Assembly (NCBI GenBank): GCA_024690665.1
Contig: JAILOU010000020.1
Coordinates: 1-64,000, forward strand
DNA: 64,000 nucleotides
Source: Eubacterium sp.
GTDB taxonomy: Bacteria > Bacillota > Clostridia > Lachnospirales > Lachnospiraceae
Reading direction: 5' to 3'
The position numbers and the translations under genes are program-made. The stretch's first letter is position 1; each line of letters starts with the position of its first letter. The notes under the pieces were generated by a model. That model made no database searches, was not told the DNA's origin, and was given only the letters and a program-made list of their open reading frames with translations. Of this stretch, positions 30,052 to 39,241 are shown piece by piece.

Positions 30052-30087
30052 AAAGGCTCTGCCATCACTTCTGGCAAAGCCTTTTTT
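30052..30087. terminator. Bidirectional terminator-like hairpin
   Basis: AAAGGCTCTGCCA pairs with TGGCAAAGCCTTT around an ATCACTTC loop, with T-rich sequence on both sides. It lies 6 bp beyond the stop of the WYL regulator gene on the minus strand. Confidence 0.7.
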
Positions 30088-30092
30088 GATTC

Positions 30093-31082
30093 TTATTTTT
30101 CCTGACTTTCAATCAATGCCTTTAGATACTCCTTATAGTCCTGTCTGATATCCTGCGGACTTTCAATCTTCACGCCCGTTCCAAGAGAAGAGATCCATCC
30201 ATAGAACTGCTTACTGACGGCAATATCTGCATGGAACCGAATGCGTCCCGGCGCGTCCTTTCGAATTGCCACATCGCGTCCAAACCGGTCGAACACGATT
30301 GCTGTCATCTCTTCCGGCATGGTGATGGTCACGGTTCGTTCTTCTCCGTCAAACATGCCAAATGTCTTCTTGGCGAATCTTGCCATATCCAGCTTTTCAA
30401 ACTTATCGCGTCCGTCGCGAAGCTCGTCAATCGTTTCAATGTGCTGCATCTTATCTACGCGGTAGAACTTCACCATCTTCGCCTTGTCATCAAAGGCAAT
30501 CAGATAGTAGTTCTCGTCATCCCAGGTCAGTTTCCACGGGCTGACGCAGTATAGCTGTCCGCCATGGCGCAGCTCCTTTTCGCCCTTTATGTTCCAGGTA
30601 TAGTATTCAAATGTAATCTTTTTATTGTCCGCAATCGCATGATGTAATTCGTCAATGTTATAGTAGATATTTTCATTGTCTGTCTTCACGCGGTTGGCTA
30701 CCACCACTTCGCGCTGCAACTCTTTGGCCTGCGTATGTGAGACCATGCCTTCTAATTTTTTAATCAGCGCGTTTGATTTCTTTTCCGTAATAAACTTAGA
30801 CGACTGCACAAGGTCTACCAGCATCTTCACCTCTGCCAGTTCAAAGTCGCGGGACGCCAGATAAAATCCTGAAGGCTTGGCTCTTCGATTCTCGATATCC
30901 ATGCCCCAGGCCGTCAAAACCTTAATGTCATCATAGATACTTTTTCTTTCTGCTTTAATGTCATGCAGTTCTAATTTATCTATTATCTGCGGAACCGAAA
31001 TCGGATGCTGCTCGTCGGTCTCTTCCATAAGAATCTTCTGCAGATATAACAATTTCTGTTTCTGATTTTCTGACTTTGGCAT
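30093..31082 (-). CDS. WYL-domain transcriptional regulator
   Basis: A 329-aa protein. It has an N-terminal winged-helix domain (ISVPQIIDKLELHDIKAERK, SIYDDIKVLTAWG), then the WYL ligand-binding domain with strands such as ITFEYYTW and YCVSPWKLTWDDENYYLIAF, then the C-terminal WCX-like extension. WYL proteins sense nucleotides or nucleic acid in several families, but this one's ligand is unknown. It lies 1 bp from the UbiB-like kinase gene, so the two are probably co-transcribed. Confidence 0.88.
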   Translation of the reverse strand: MPKSENQKQKLLYLQKILMEETDEQHPISVPQIIDKLELHDIKAERKSIYDDIKVLTAWGMDIENRRAKPSGFYLASRDFELAEVKMLVDLVQSSKFITEKKSNALIKKLEGMVSHTQAKELQREVVVANRVKTDNENIYYNIDELHHAIADNKKITFEYYTWNIKGEKELRHGGQLYCVSPWKLTWDDENYYLIAFDDKAKMVKFYRVDKMQHIETIDELRDGRDKFEKLDMARFAKKTFGMFDGEERTVTITMPEEMTAIVFDRFGRDVAIRKDAPGRIRFHADIAVSKQFYGWISSLGTGVKIESPQDIRQDYKEYLKALIESQEK

Positions 31083-31083
31083 A

Positions 31084-32703
31084 TTACACCTTCCTCTTCT
31101 TACGACGTCTGCGCTTTTTCTTTCTCATTCTGCGATGCTGCTGCCAGATTAAGAATACTGCCAGTGCCACCGCAATGATATATCCGGCTGCTCCAATCAC
31201 CGGAATGCCAAATAACTTCGGTCTCATATCTGTCACACAGATAATGCTAGAACCTATAAGCAGTCCCATTACAATCAGACCCATAACCACATCGCGTACC
31301 AGTCTCGTCAGCAATTTGCTAAGGTCTTCTGTTGCGTGCAAATCAAGATTGAGCCTTGTCTGTCCCCGCATAAACATGCGGAGCAGGTCTGAGGTTGTTC
31401 CCGGTATTTCAATCGCCTTTTTTAAAGAACGGTAGATGAGCCTTCCATTTCGCTTAAGCTCCTTTGGAATATCCAGATTCTGAAGATACATCTCGTTCAT
31501 GCGGCTTTTGGCAATCGTCAGGATGTCCACATCCGGCGCCAGATTCGCCACCACGCCCTCAATTGTGGCAAGTCCCCTTACCAGCATGGTATAAGTGCCC
31601 GGGATTCGAATCTTATTTTCCGCCATCGCCGTGAAGAATGCATCGATCACTTCCGACAGATTGATAGACCCCAGATTCGCCGTTGCATAACGCGTTACAA
31701 TCTCATCTAAACTTACAAATAATTTGTGATGGTCGACGCGGTCAGTTGGCTCTCCGATTGCAAGAAGGCCGTCCTTAATCTGGTTGATATCCTGCGTTGC
31801 GATACCGGCTATGATATCATCTAAAAGGCTCCGGCTTCTCGGTGAGAGTCGCCCCATCATTCCCATGTCAATCCATACAATCTTACCATCCCGGATTCTA
31901 AGATTGCCGGGATGCGGGTCTGCATGGAAGAATCCATCTTCTAAGATCTGCTTTAAGTAGTTATCCACCATCTTTCGACAGATCTCCGACAGGTCATATC
32001 CTTGCTGCAATAATTTATCGCCTTCGTCCACACCGCAGCCGTCAATCATCTCCATAATCAGAACCTGCGATGTCGTGTACTTCCGATACAAGATCGGACA
32101 GGTAACAAATGCAACTTCCTCATTGAGTCGTGCAAATTCTTCTATATTAGACGCCTCGATCAGGAAATTCATTTCTTCTTGTGCCACTGCCCACATCTCG
32201 TCTAAGATTTCGTCAAAATCGACGGCATCAAAATAACTGCGGTATCGTAAGAATTTCATACCGCGATGAAGCAGAGCCATATCTTGTGACATCTTTTCAT
32301 AGACGCCCGCACGCTGCACTTTCATAACAACGCGCTCTCCACTCGTCAAAGTAGCCGCATGGACCTGCGCTATCGACGCAGACCCAAGCGGTTCTTTATC
32401 AATCGTTGCAAATATATCGCCGACGGGCTGACCGTATGCATCCTGCAGCACACTTGTCACCTCTTCAAATGTCATCGGCTTTACATCAGAGCGAAGTTTT
32501 TCCAGCTCCAGACAATATTCTTTTGGCAAAATTTCTGAATGCATTGACATAATCTGTCCGAGCTTTACAAATGTCGGCCCAAGATCTTCAATGATCAGTC
32601 GTACTTTTTCAGGACTTAACCCCTTCATGATCTCGTGTTTCATTAAAACACCGATAATCTCCTTAAAGCGGCCTGCCTGCGAAATCATTTTTTGCTCTGC
32701 CAT
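31084..32703 (-). CDS. ABC1/UbiB family atypical kinase
   Basis: A 539-aa protein kinase-like membrane protein. The A-rich loop LGSASIAQVHAATL and the invariant VVMKVQRAGV lysine lie in the N-lobe. HADPHPGNLRIRDGKIVWID is the ADCK/UbiB catalytic-loop region. Two C-terminal hydrophobic segments form a membrane anchor, followed by a Lys/Arg-rich tail. In organisms with ubiquinone UbiB assists quinone synthesis; in this anaerobe the role is unknown. It is paired with a phasin-like gene 12 bp upstream, a common pairing in Clostridia. Confidence 0.88.
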   Translation of the reverse strand: MAEQKMISQAGRFKEIIGVLMKHEIMKGLSPEKVRLIIEDLGPTFVKLGQIMSMHSEILPKEYCLELEKLRSDVKPMTFEEVTSVLQDAYGQPVGDIFATIDKEPLGSASIAQVHAATLTSGERVVMKVQRAGVYEKMSQDMALLHRGMKFLRYRSYFDAVDFDEILDEMWAVAQEEMNFLIEASNIEEFARLNEEVAFVTCPILYRKYTTSQVLIMEMIDGCGVDEGDKLLQQGYDLSEICRKMVDNYLKQILEDGFFHADPHPGNLRIRDGKIVWIDMGMMGRLSPRSRSLLDDIIAGIATQDINQIKDGLLAIGEPTDRVDHHKLFVSLDEIVTRYATANLGSINLSEVIDAFFTAMAENKIRIPGTYTMLVRGLATIEGVVANLAPDVDILTIAKSRMNEMYLQNLDIPKELKRNGRLIYRSLKKAIEIPGTTSDLLRMFMRGQTRLNLDLHATEDLSKLLTRLVRDVVMGLIVMGLLIGSSIICVTDMRPKLFGIPVIGAAGYIIAVALAVFLIWQQHRRMRKKKRRRRKKRKV

Positions 32704-32715
32704 AGAACCTTATCC

Positions 32716-33012
32716 TTATTCTTCTTCCTCTTCCTCTTCTTCGTCCATCTGTGCAAGTTTTGCCTTCAGTGCTTCAAGATCTTCTTCAGACAATCTGTCT
32801 ACAATATGATCTGCGCGCTCTTCCGGTGTTGGTTTTACACGGCTTGTCACCTTGTGCTTAAGTTCCTCATTCATGGACTTACCCTGTTCTACGGTAAGCT
32901 CTCCCTTTTCTACCAGATCATTGATGATTTCCTGTGACTTTTCTGCAGTTACCGCCACTGCACCAACTCCTGCTAAAAAGAATTTTCGTACGCCTTCGCT
33001 AAATTTATCCAT
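32716..33012 (-). CDS. Phasin-like helical protein
   Basis: A 98-aa protein. The start MDKFSEGVRKFFLAGVGAVA, with helical heptads through about residue 55, resembles phasin/PhaI-like proteins usually encoded before ubiB in Clostridia. It ends with a run of nine glutamates. It probably associates with membranes or with the UbiB-like kinase encoded next. An AGGAGG site precedes the ATG. Confidence 0.75.
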   Translation of the reverse strand: MDKFSEGVRKFFLAGVGAVAVTAEKSQEIINDLVEKGELTVEQGKSMNEELKHKVTSRVKPTPEERADHIVDRLSEEDLEALKAKLAQMDEEEEEEEE

Positions 33013-33128
33013 AGTGCTACCTCCTCAATTTAATAATTTTTACTTTTCTCCGTACAAAAGTCCTATCTTTCGTATCTTTATTATGCCCATAAATCGGTCT
33101 GTTGTCAATTCTTCCCCGGCTACAATCG

Positions 33129-33171
33129 AAAAGGGACTGCAAAAAGTAAAATACTTTTCACAGTCCCTTTT
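33129..33171 (-). terminator. Terminator-like hairpin after the single-domain response regulator
   Basis: AAAAGGGACTG pairs with CAGTCCCTTTT; a second short stem AAAAGTA/TACTTTT lies inside. It lies about 50 bp past the stop of the 33223 gene. The T-tract is modest on either strand. Confidence 0.6.
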
Positions 33172-33222
33172 CTTTGGGTTTGAGGGTTATATAAACGAAA
33201 CTATTTTAGAGATAAGCATGTG

Positions 33223-33597
33223 TTAAATAGGTTGTGCAAATCCGTTATAGCGAAGCTCGCATAACTCTTTTGCAACCTTCTGCGGAGTGATTGGCTTGGT
33301 AATATACCCGCTTGCATATAATTGAAATGCCGCATTGGCAAATGATGCACTCTCTGCCGTGAAGATAACATTCACTTCCGGATTCAGTTCCATCACTTTC
33401 TTGGCAAATTCAAGACCATTACCATCTTCTAAAATCACATCGGTGAACAACACATCGCATCCGATTCGTTCGATGCAATCCATGGCATTCTTAGCACTTG
33501 TGAATCCCCACACGTTAGCTTCCGGAGCTTCTCCTTCAATAACATGTGTCAAACGGTCTAGTTCACTTGATTTTTCTTCTACTGCTACGATTGTCAT
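33223..33597 (-). CDS. Single-domain response regulator
   Basis: A 124-aa stand-alone receiver domain: TIVAVEE at the N terminus, the probable phospho-acceptor Asp in VLFTDVILEDGNGLEFA, and the conserved lysine in GYITKPITPQKVAKEL. There is no output domain. It closely resembles the receiver part of the regulator encoded just upstream at 33740 (shared SGYxxKPIT, ELxxLR), so the pair probably arose by duplication. No histidine kinase lies nearby. Confidence 0.85.
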   Translation of the reverse strand: MTIVAVEEKSSELDRLTHVIEGEAPEANVWGFTSAKNAMDCIERIGCDVLFTDVILEDGNGLEFAKKVMELNPEVNVIFTAESASFANAAFQLYASGYITKPITPQKVAKELCELRYNGFAQPI

Positions 33598-33688
33598 GTG
33601 ATCACCTGCTTTCCGCTCGATTAATTACTTTAAAAGTATATCATTTAAAAGGACACAAAAAGGTCCTAGACAATCTTTCCTATTTGTC

Positions 33689-33744
33689 AAGACCCCCACC
33701 TACGCTAACGCTTAGAGGTGGGGGATTTCTCCGACTGAGTTAAA
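33689..33744. repeat. Palindromic mobile-element-like end
   Basis: CCCCCACCT (33691-33699) and AGGTGGGGG form a strong hairpin around ACGCTAACGCTTAG, followed by ATTTCTCCGACTGAGTTAAA. The same roughly 55-bp sequence is found in inverted orientation at 51981-52035. The hairpin-plus-TTTAA style resembles ends of IS200/IS605-type elements, but no transposase is present. The stop codon of the neighbouring regulator (33740-33742) lies inside the repeat end. It may also serve as that gene's terminator. Confidence 0.8.
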
Positions 33745-34513
33745 ACAGCAATCCGTGCGTCAGCTCGCTCCAGCTGTACTGCGTCATGTATTCGCCGCGA
33801 TAGGCATCCATATTCTCTCCATTTAAATAATCGAAGTAATCACAGGAAATCTTATCCGGGACAATTCCCATCTTGCCCCTCTGGCGCACGAGCACGTCTT
33901 CGTGTCCGGCTTCTGCCAGTGTCTCCATAAGGTCTTTTCGAATATTTTTCAGATACGAACTATGATTGCTTTCAAGATCATCATCTTCCCACAGCGTCGC
34001 AAGAATCTCCTGATTCGAGGCGAGTGCCCCGTTTCTATCTACCAGATAAGCCAAAAGTTCCTTCGCCTTTGTATACTGGAACTTAAGAGGCTGTCCATCT
34101 GCAAACACCTCAAAATTCCCAAATGCCTTAACCAGCAGTCTGTCTTCCTTCTCTTCATATGGGTGCCGCAGATTCTTAAGCTCATGGGCAATCTTTTCTT
34201 CCGTAATCGGCTTCATCACGTAGCCGCTTGCATGAATGCCAAATGCATCCCCGGCATATTCTCCATAACCGGTCGTAAAGATAATATTAATCTTCGGATT
34301 CATCTCTTTTAGCGCTCTTGCAATCTCAAGTCCGCTCTCTCCGCGAAGCTCAATGTCCAAAAAAGCGATGTCACAATTCGTCTCCAGCGCATATGCAATT
34401 GCGTCTGCACCGAGTCGAAACCCATGAACACCTGCGTTCGGTGCTGCTTTTTCGATTGAACTGACCAGGCTTTCCAGTGCCAGTTTTTCGTCATCAACCG
34501 CAATTATTTCCAT
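33740..34513 (-). CDS. Response regulator with receiver and SARP/OmpR-like winged-helix domain
   Basis: A 257-aa protein. The receiver domain (residues 1-125) has phospho-acceptor Asp in IAFLDIELRGESGLEIA and the lysine in SGYVMKPITEEKIAHEL. The output domain (about 130-235) has VKAFGNFEVFADGQPL, FQYTKAKELLAYLVDRNGA and SSYLKNIRKDL, as in OmpR/SARP-type DNA-binding domains. The stop codon falls inside a repeat end, so the original C terminus may have been altered. The paired kinase is not in the window. Confidence 0.85.
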   Translation of the reverse strand: MEIIAVDDEKLALESLVSSIEKAAPNAGVHGFRLGADAIAYALETNCDIAFLDIELRGESGLEIARALKEMNPKINIIFTTGYGEYAGDAFGIHASGYVMKPITEEKIAHELKNLRHPYEEKEDRLLVKAFGNFEVFADGQPLKFQYTKAKELLAYLVDRNGALASNQEILATLWEDDDLESNHSSYLKNIRKDLMETLAEAGHEDVLVRQRGKMGIVPDKISCDYFDYLNGENMDAYRGEYMTQYSWSELTHGLLF

Positions 34514-34524
34514 AATACATAACC

Positions 34525-35883
34525 CTACTTTCTAAGTCCTTTTGGATAGTGATTTTTGATCTGAGTTCCTGTTGATTTACCCCAGCCAATACTGACACCT
34601 TCAACCTGCATCAAAGTCCACCCTTTCGGTGCCTGCGCATGAATCACTTCTCCATGTATATAAGATGCTGCGTTGTCCCTCAACTCGCAGCACTGTCTGA
34701 CTTCCTCGTCCGTAAGAGCCATCGCAAGTGCATGTGCCGGCACAAAGCGCCCCTTGACTTCTTCACCCAGCTCCAATCCTGCTCGTTGCACCTTAAGCCC
34801 TTCTAGCGATTTCATCTGTTCCGGAACCAGATAGATTCTGCTTCCAAACACTTCATATCGCCCTTTTAGCTCGCAGCTTAAGGTCTCCCTTGCAAATGTC
34901 TCATATGCTGTTATCACCTGCTGCTTTGCCGGTGATAGTTTCTTTTTCTTCTTCTTTCGTTCTTCCGTTGACTGCTCGTATTCTTGCATCGCAGACGAAA
35001 ATACTGCAATGTAATGTCCCTCACCTCGTAATCGGTGCGGCCACAGCCTTGCTGTATAAGCGATATCTTCCCCGGCATGCTCGCTCCAAGGCGTTCTGCC
35101 ATCTTCGATGCCACCCACCTTCTTCATCGGTAAAATCTCCAGATTCGAATAGGTCTCACGGATCCATTCTGCCATCTGTTCATCTTCTTTTGGTGCAAAT
35201 GTACAAGTTGAATACACCAATCGTCCGCCCGGTGCCAGCATCGAAACAGCGCACTCTAAGATCTCTTTTTGGCGCTGCGCACAGATGTCTACATTCTCCG
35301 TGCTCCACTGCTGCCTTGCCACTTCTTCCTTTCGAAACATGCCCTCTCCGGAACATGGGGCATCTACTAAAATCTTATCAAAAAATGCCGGAAATACCTG
35401 CGCCAAATGCTGCGGCGTCTCATTTAACACCACGCAGTTTCGAACGCCCATGCGCTCTACATTCTGCGACAGAATCTTCGCTCTTGATGCAACGTATTCA
35501 TTGGCCACCAACAGACCTTCGCCTTTTAGCTGTCCTGCCAGGTGCGTTGTCTTTCCTCCCGGCGCCGCACATAAATCGAGCACCTTCTCCCCCGGCTTTA
35601 CCTCAAGCTGGGGCGCGACGGCCATCGCGCTTGGTTCCTGGATATAATAAGCTCCCGCTTCGTGAAGTGGATGCACTCCCGGCCTGTCTTCAGACTGATA
35701 ATAATATCCCGTGTCGCACCAGGCAACCGGCTCAAGCTGTATATGGTCCATCTTCGCCGGCTTTAGCGGATTGACTCTTAGCCCATAACTTCGTGGCTTA
35801 TCATAGCTTTCCATAAACTCCTTGTATTCTTTTTCGTCAAGGAGCTGCTTCATCCGCTCGCAAAACGCTTCGGGTAATATCAT
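34525..35883 (-). CDS. RsmB/RsmF-type rRNA (cytosine-C5) methyltransferase
   Basis: A 452-aa NOL1/NOP2/Sun-family enzyme. SAM-binding LDLCAAPGGKTTHLAGQL, then the catalytic ILVDAPCSGEGMFRK and LVYSTCTFAPKEDEQ cysteines, are all present. The C-terminal half carries a PUA-like/RsmF extension. It methylates C5 of a cytosine in 16S rRNA in known members; the exact position is not readable. The ATG at 35883 (MILPEAF) is preferred over one 60 nt upstream because GTGAGG lies 8 nt before it. Confidence 0.9.
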   Translation of the reverse strand: MILPEAFCERMKQLLDEKEYKEFMESYDKPRSYGLRVNPLKPAKMDHIQLEPVAWCDTGYYYQSEDRPGVHPLHEAGAYYIQEPSAMAVAPQLEVKPGEKVLDLCAAPGGKTTHLAGQLKGEGLLVANEYVASRAKILSQNVERMGVRNCVVLNETPQHLAQVFPAFFDKILVDAPCSGEGMFRKEEVARQQWSTENVDICAQRQKEILECAVSMLAPGGRLVYSTCTFAPKEDEQMAEWIRETYSNLEILPMKKVGGIEDGRTPWSEHAGEDIAYTARLWPHRLRGEGHYIAVFSSAMQEYEQSTEERKKKKKKLSPAKQQVITAYETFARETLSCELKGRYEVFGSRIYLVPEQMKSLEGLKVQRAGLELGEEVKGRFVPAHALAMALTDEEVRQCCELRDNAASYIHGEVIHAQAPKGWTLMQVEGVSIGWGKSTGTQIKNHYPKGLRK

Positions 35884-35950
35884 ATCATCAACCTCACTAA
35901 TCTGGTAATCTTCATTATAACATGATAATGCGCTCTCGCCCACATTTTCA

Positions 35951-35984
35951 TAAAAATAGAGGCCGTGAAATTCACAGCCTCTAT
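35951..35984 (-). terminator. Terminator after the beta-propeller gene
   Basis: ATAGAGGC pairs with GCCTCTAT, with an inner GTG/CAC step; on the minus strand it is followed by TTTTTAT. It lies 9 bp past the stop codon. Confidence 0.8.
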
Positions 35985-35992
35985 CGCTTATC

Positions 35993-37387
35993 TTAGTCGT
36001 ATAATTTCTTCAGGATATAGAATCCGTCATCGAAACAGGTTACATAGATGTATCCTCTGTCGTCTACACAACAATCTTCTGTCATGGCATTACGTGGGCC
36101 AGGCAGTCCCGGGAAGAAGGATTCTTCCGGTTTCTTAACAGGATTTGGTGGGATGAAGTAAGCCTTTTCTTTAATATAGAAAGGATCCGATACATCATAA
36201 ACACGAAGTCCTGCATGGAAGTAGCAGTCATATACTACATTGCCATCCTGCTCAAGCCATGGCTTATTGCTCATTGGTTCATGCACATTGTGTGGTCCGA
36301 ATGGTCCCGGGCATCCAAGATCCATAACATTGAAGTTTGGATATGGGAAGTCTTCCGGTACTTCCGGATATGGGAACTGTGCAATCATGGTTGGCTTTGA
36401 TGGATCTGATACATCAACCATATGCAGGTTGTTCATTGCCTGTGCTTCCTTAATTGATCCCTTCGGGAAGAACTGGAAACGCTCTCCTTCATTCGTTACT
36501 ACGCACAAGTCACGGCCAGGAAGTGGCAGTGCTGAGTGAGTACGTGCGCCTGCAAGGTGTGAAGAAAATGCCGGCATGAGTTTCAGCTGTCCAAGAAGTT
36601 TTGGTCTTGTGACATCCTTTGTATCAAGTACATATAAACCGTCTCCGCCGTAACCACAGAACATAATTCCGTCATCACGTCTAAATGGCGGTCCATGCAT
36701 CCATCCTTTGTCCATGAATGCCGGAATATGTCCTGCGTGATGATCGACTTCTCTTCCCGGATATCCATCTACGAACTGATGAGGTGCCCACCAGTTACCA
36801 ACCTCATGTGGGTTGGCCGGGTCTGAGATGTCTACGATTCTCATAATCATTCCTTCGAATCTCATAGATTCGCAAGAAAGATAACAGTAAGGGCCACCGT
36901 TATACATGAAACGATGTACACCCATGGAATGTGGTACTCCACAATCCCAATAACCAAGATATTCCGGATTCTCCGGATCATTCTTTAAGGAATAAATCTG
37001 AATTCCTGCCTGACATTTCATGTTCTGCAGTTCGCTTTGTTCTACAAGCGCACCAGGACCGGAACCTGCTGTCATGGCTACGATCAACTTATCCTCTGCA
37101 ATCTGAAGCTTTGGAGAAGATGTCGTTGGATATTCTTCCGGATCCAGACAAACCATACGTTTTACAAATCTTGGGTTCTTCGGATCTGTTACTTCTGCAA
37201 TGACGATGGAAGAGCCATGGAATCCACCAAAGCCTGTACCATAGATATAGTACTTACCTTCGTCGGTTTTATAAAGCTGCATCTGGAACGCACTACTAAG
37301 GCCGTCCCATTCGCAAACAGACAGTACTTCAAGGTTCTTAATATAACCATTGTTTCCCGGACTCTTTGCATAAAACTTATCCGCCAT
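35993..37387 (-). CDS. LVIVD-repeat beta-propeller protein, unknown function
   Basis: A 464-aa cytoplasmic protein (no signal peptide). Repeated strand motifs such as GIQIYSL, MRIVDISDPANPHEVG, LYVLDTKDVTRPKLLG, LHMVDVSDPSKPTMIA and LRVYDVSDPFYIKEKA fit LVIVD-type propeller blades. Histidine-rich loops (VPHSMGVHRF, REVDHHAGHIP, GPHNVHEP) suggest a metal centre, as in selenium-binding-protein/methanethiol-oxidase-like propellers, but I cannot show homology to those. Single-gene transcript with its own terminator. Function unknown. Confidence 0.65.
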   Translation of the reverse strand: MADKFYAKSPGNNGYIKNLEVLSVCEWDGLSSAFQMQLYKTDEGKYYIYGTGFGGFHGSSIVIAEVTDPKNPRFVKRMVCLDPEEYPTTSSPKLQIAEDKLIVAMTAGSGPGALVEQSELQNMKCQAGIQIYSLKNDPENPEYLGYWDCGVPHSMGVHRFMYNGGPYCYLSCESMRFEGMIMRIVDISDPANPHEVGNWWAPHQFVDGYPGREVDHHAGHIPAFMDKGWMHGPPFRRDDGIMFCGYGGDGLYVLDTKDVTRPKLLGQLKLMPAFSSHLAGARTHSALPLPGRDLCVVTNEGERFQFFPKGSIKEAQAMNNLHMVDVSDPSKPTMIAQFPYPEVPEDFPYPNFNVMDLGCPGPFGPHNVHEPMSNKPWLEQDGNVVYDCYFHAGLRVYDVSDPFYIKEKAYFIPPNPVKKPEESFFPGLPGPRNAMTEDCCVDDRGYIYVTCFDDGFYILKKLYD

Positions 37388-37544
37388 ATTGATACCTCCT
37401 AATAATTTTTTTCTTCTAGCTAACTTAATATTATATTATCCAACTAAATGTGTACCTACATTATAGCAAAATTTCAACAAGTTGAAAGAATAATCCCGAT
37501 ATTTTCCAATTATTCATAGGTCAAGCCAAAACGGAAACCCTGAT

Positions 37545-37573
37545 TTGCTATACACTGCGTTATCGCTTATAAT
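37545..37573 (+). promoter_or_regulatory. Promoter of the niaR operon
   Basis: TTGCTA (37545-37550) and TATAAT (37568-37573) are 17 bp apart, about 35 bp before the niaR ATG, with AAGGAGG between. I did not find a clear NiaR operator. Confidence 0.75.
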
Positions 37574-37608
37574 TTTAACAACTATATCTTTAAGGAGGAC
37601 TGAGCGTT

Positions 37609-38151
37609 ATGAACGGAGAAGAAAGAAGAACCGAAATTGTGAATCTCTTACATGCATCTTCTAAGCCGCTTTCCGGTGATGCCATTGCCCGCGAGATGAA
37701 CGTGAGCCGGCAGGTCATTGTTCAGGATATCGCTTTGCTTCGCGCGAACGGCATTGAGATTCTCTCCACCAATCGTGGTTACCTGATACAAGGTTCCTCA
37801 GGATACTGCCGCGTGTTCAAAGTAATCCACGGTGATGACGAGGTCGCCGACGAGCTTTCTGCCATCGTCAGCCTGGGCGGACGCATTAAGGATGTCTTTG
37901 TCTATCACAAGATCTACGGTGTGATGCGTGCCACGCTTAACATCCGCTCGCAACAAGACATCGATAATTATATGAAGGAATTATCCGGTGGCAAGTCCTC
38001 ACTTTTAAAAAATGTCACCTCCGGTTATCACTATCACACTGTGGAAGCGGACTCTGAAAGGCTGCTGGACCTGATTCAGGAGGAACTTCAAAGGAAACGT
38101 TATCTTGCGAAGCTTCAAGATTACGAACCTGTCAAATTTAATAAGGATTGA
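37609..38151 (+). CDS. niaR: NiaR-type transcriptional repressor of NAD biosynthesis
   Basis: A 180-aa regulator. The N-terminal HTH (LSGDAIAREMNVSRQVIVQD) is followed by the 3H domain, with its histidines visible as His74, His100 (FVYHKIYG) and His141/143 (GYHYHT). The 3H family binds metal and niacin and represses NAD salvage and uptake genes. Here it heads an operon with an EIIC-like membrane protein and pncB, which agrees. Confidence 0.9.
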   Translation: MNGEERRTEIVNLLHASSKPLSGDAIAREMNVSRQVIVQDIALLRANGIEILSTNRGYLIQGSSGYCRVFKVIHGDDEVADELSAIVSLGGRIKDVFVYHKIYGVMRATLNIRSQQDIDNYMKELSGGKSSLLKNVTSGYHYHTVEADSERLLDLIQEELQRKRYLAKLQDYEPVKFNKD

Positions 38152-38161
38152 GAGTTTTAAC

Positions 38162-39205
38162 ATGAATAAGATGAAAGCGTTTTTGAAACGCAAAAATATT
38201 GAGATTTCGGTAAAGCGTTACGCTGTTGACGCACTTGGTGCCATGGCACAAGGTCTGTTTTGTACCCTTTTAATTGGTACTATCTTAAATACCATCGGTC
38301 AGCAGGCCGGTATTGACTATCTGCTGACCATCGGCGAATTCGCCACTGCTATGGCCGGTCCTGCCATGGCTGTTGCCATCGGCTATGCCCTGCAGGCTCC
38401 GCCGCTTGTATTATTTTCACTACTTGCGGTCGGTAGTGCCGCCAACACGCTTGGTGGTGCGGGAGGTCCATTTGCCGTATTAATCATCTCCGTAATTGCT
38501 GCGGAATTTGGTAAGGCGGTTTCTAAGGAAACCAAGATTGATATCATCGTCACCCCCGGTGTTACGATTATTATCGGCGTTGTCTTATCTTCACTGATTG
38601 CTCCGCACATCGGTACTCTGGCCGGCTGGCTTGGTAACCTGATTATGGTTTCGACGACGCTTCGTCCATTTATGATGGGCATCATCGTCGCAGTCCTGGT
38701 CGGCATTGCGCTCACGCTTCCGATTTCGTCTGCCGCAATCTGCGCAGGTCTTGGCCTGATTGGCCTTGCAGGCGGCGCTGCGGTTGCCGGTTGCTGCGCA
38801 CAGATGGTTGGATTCGCCGTCATGTCATTTTACGAAAACAGATGGGGCGGTCTCATCTCACAGGGCATCGGTACTTCCATGCTCCAGATGGGTAACATCG
38901 TAAAGAATCCCCGGATTTGGATTCCTCCGATCATCTGCAGTGCCATCACAGGTCCAATCGCCACTTGTATCTTCAAGCTGGAGATGAATGGTTCGCCTGT
39001 TTCTTCCGGAATGGGTACCTGCGGTCTTGTCGGACAGATCGGTGTCTACTCGGGATGGGTCGCTGACGGCAAATCGATTACTGCATTTGACTGGATTGGA
39101 CTCATCTTAATCTGCTTTATCCTTCCGGCTGTTATCTGCACGATTATCTGTAAGATTGAACGAAAGATTGGCTGGATTAAGCCGGGCGATTTGAAATTAA
39201 ATTAG
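38162..39205 (+). CDS. PTS EIIC-type membrane protein in the NAD salvage operon
   Basis: A 347-aa integral membrane protein with about 8-10 hydrophobic segments. The fold resembles the PTS_EIIC_2 family (KRYAVDALGAMAQGLFCTLL, NTLGGAGGPFAVLI, GVYSGW). No EIIA, EIIB or phosphorylatable Cys/His domain is fused or nearby. It sits between niaR and pncB, so uptake of nicotinate or a related precursor is the simplest inference, but a substrate cannot be read from sequence. The ATG at 38162 (MNKMKAF) is used; an upstream in-frame start would lie inside niaR. Confidence 0.75.
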   Translation: MNKMKAFLKRKNIEISVKRYAVDALGAMAQGLFCTLLIGTILNTIGQQAGIDYLLTIGEFATAMAGPAMAVAIGYALQAPPLVLFSLLAVGSAANTLGGAGGPFAVLIISVIAAEFGKAVSKETKIDIIVTPGVTIIIGVVLSSLIAPHIGTLAGWLGNLIMVSTTLRPFMMGIIVAVLVGIALTLPISSAAICAGLGLIGLAGGAAVAGCCAQMVGFAVMSFYENRWGGLISQGIGTSMLQMGNIVKNPRIWIPPIICSAITGPIATCIFKLEMNGSPVSSGMGTCGLVGQIGVYSGWVADGKSITAFDWIGLILICFILPAVICTIICKIERKIGWIKPGDLKLN

Positions 39206-39241
39206 ACATGGGCTGTTGATTCCATGGGAAAGAAGGAAATT

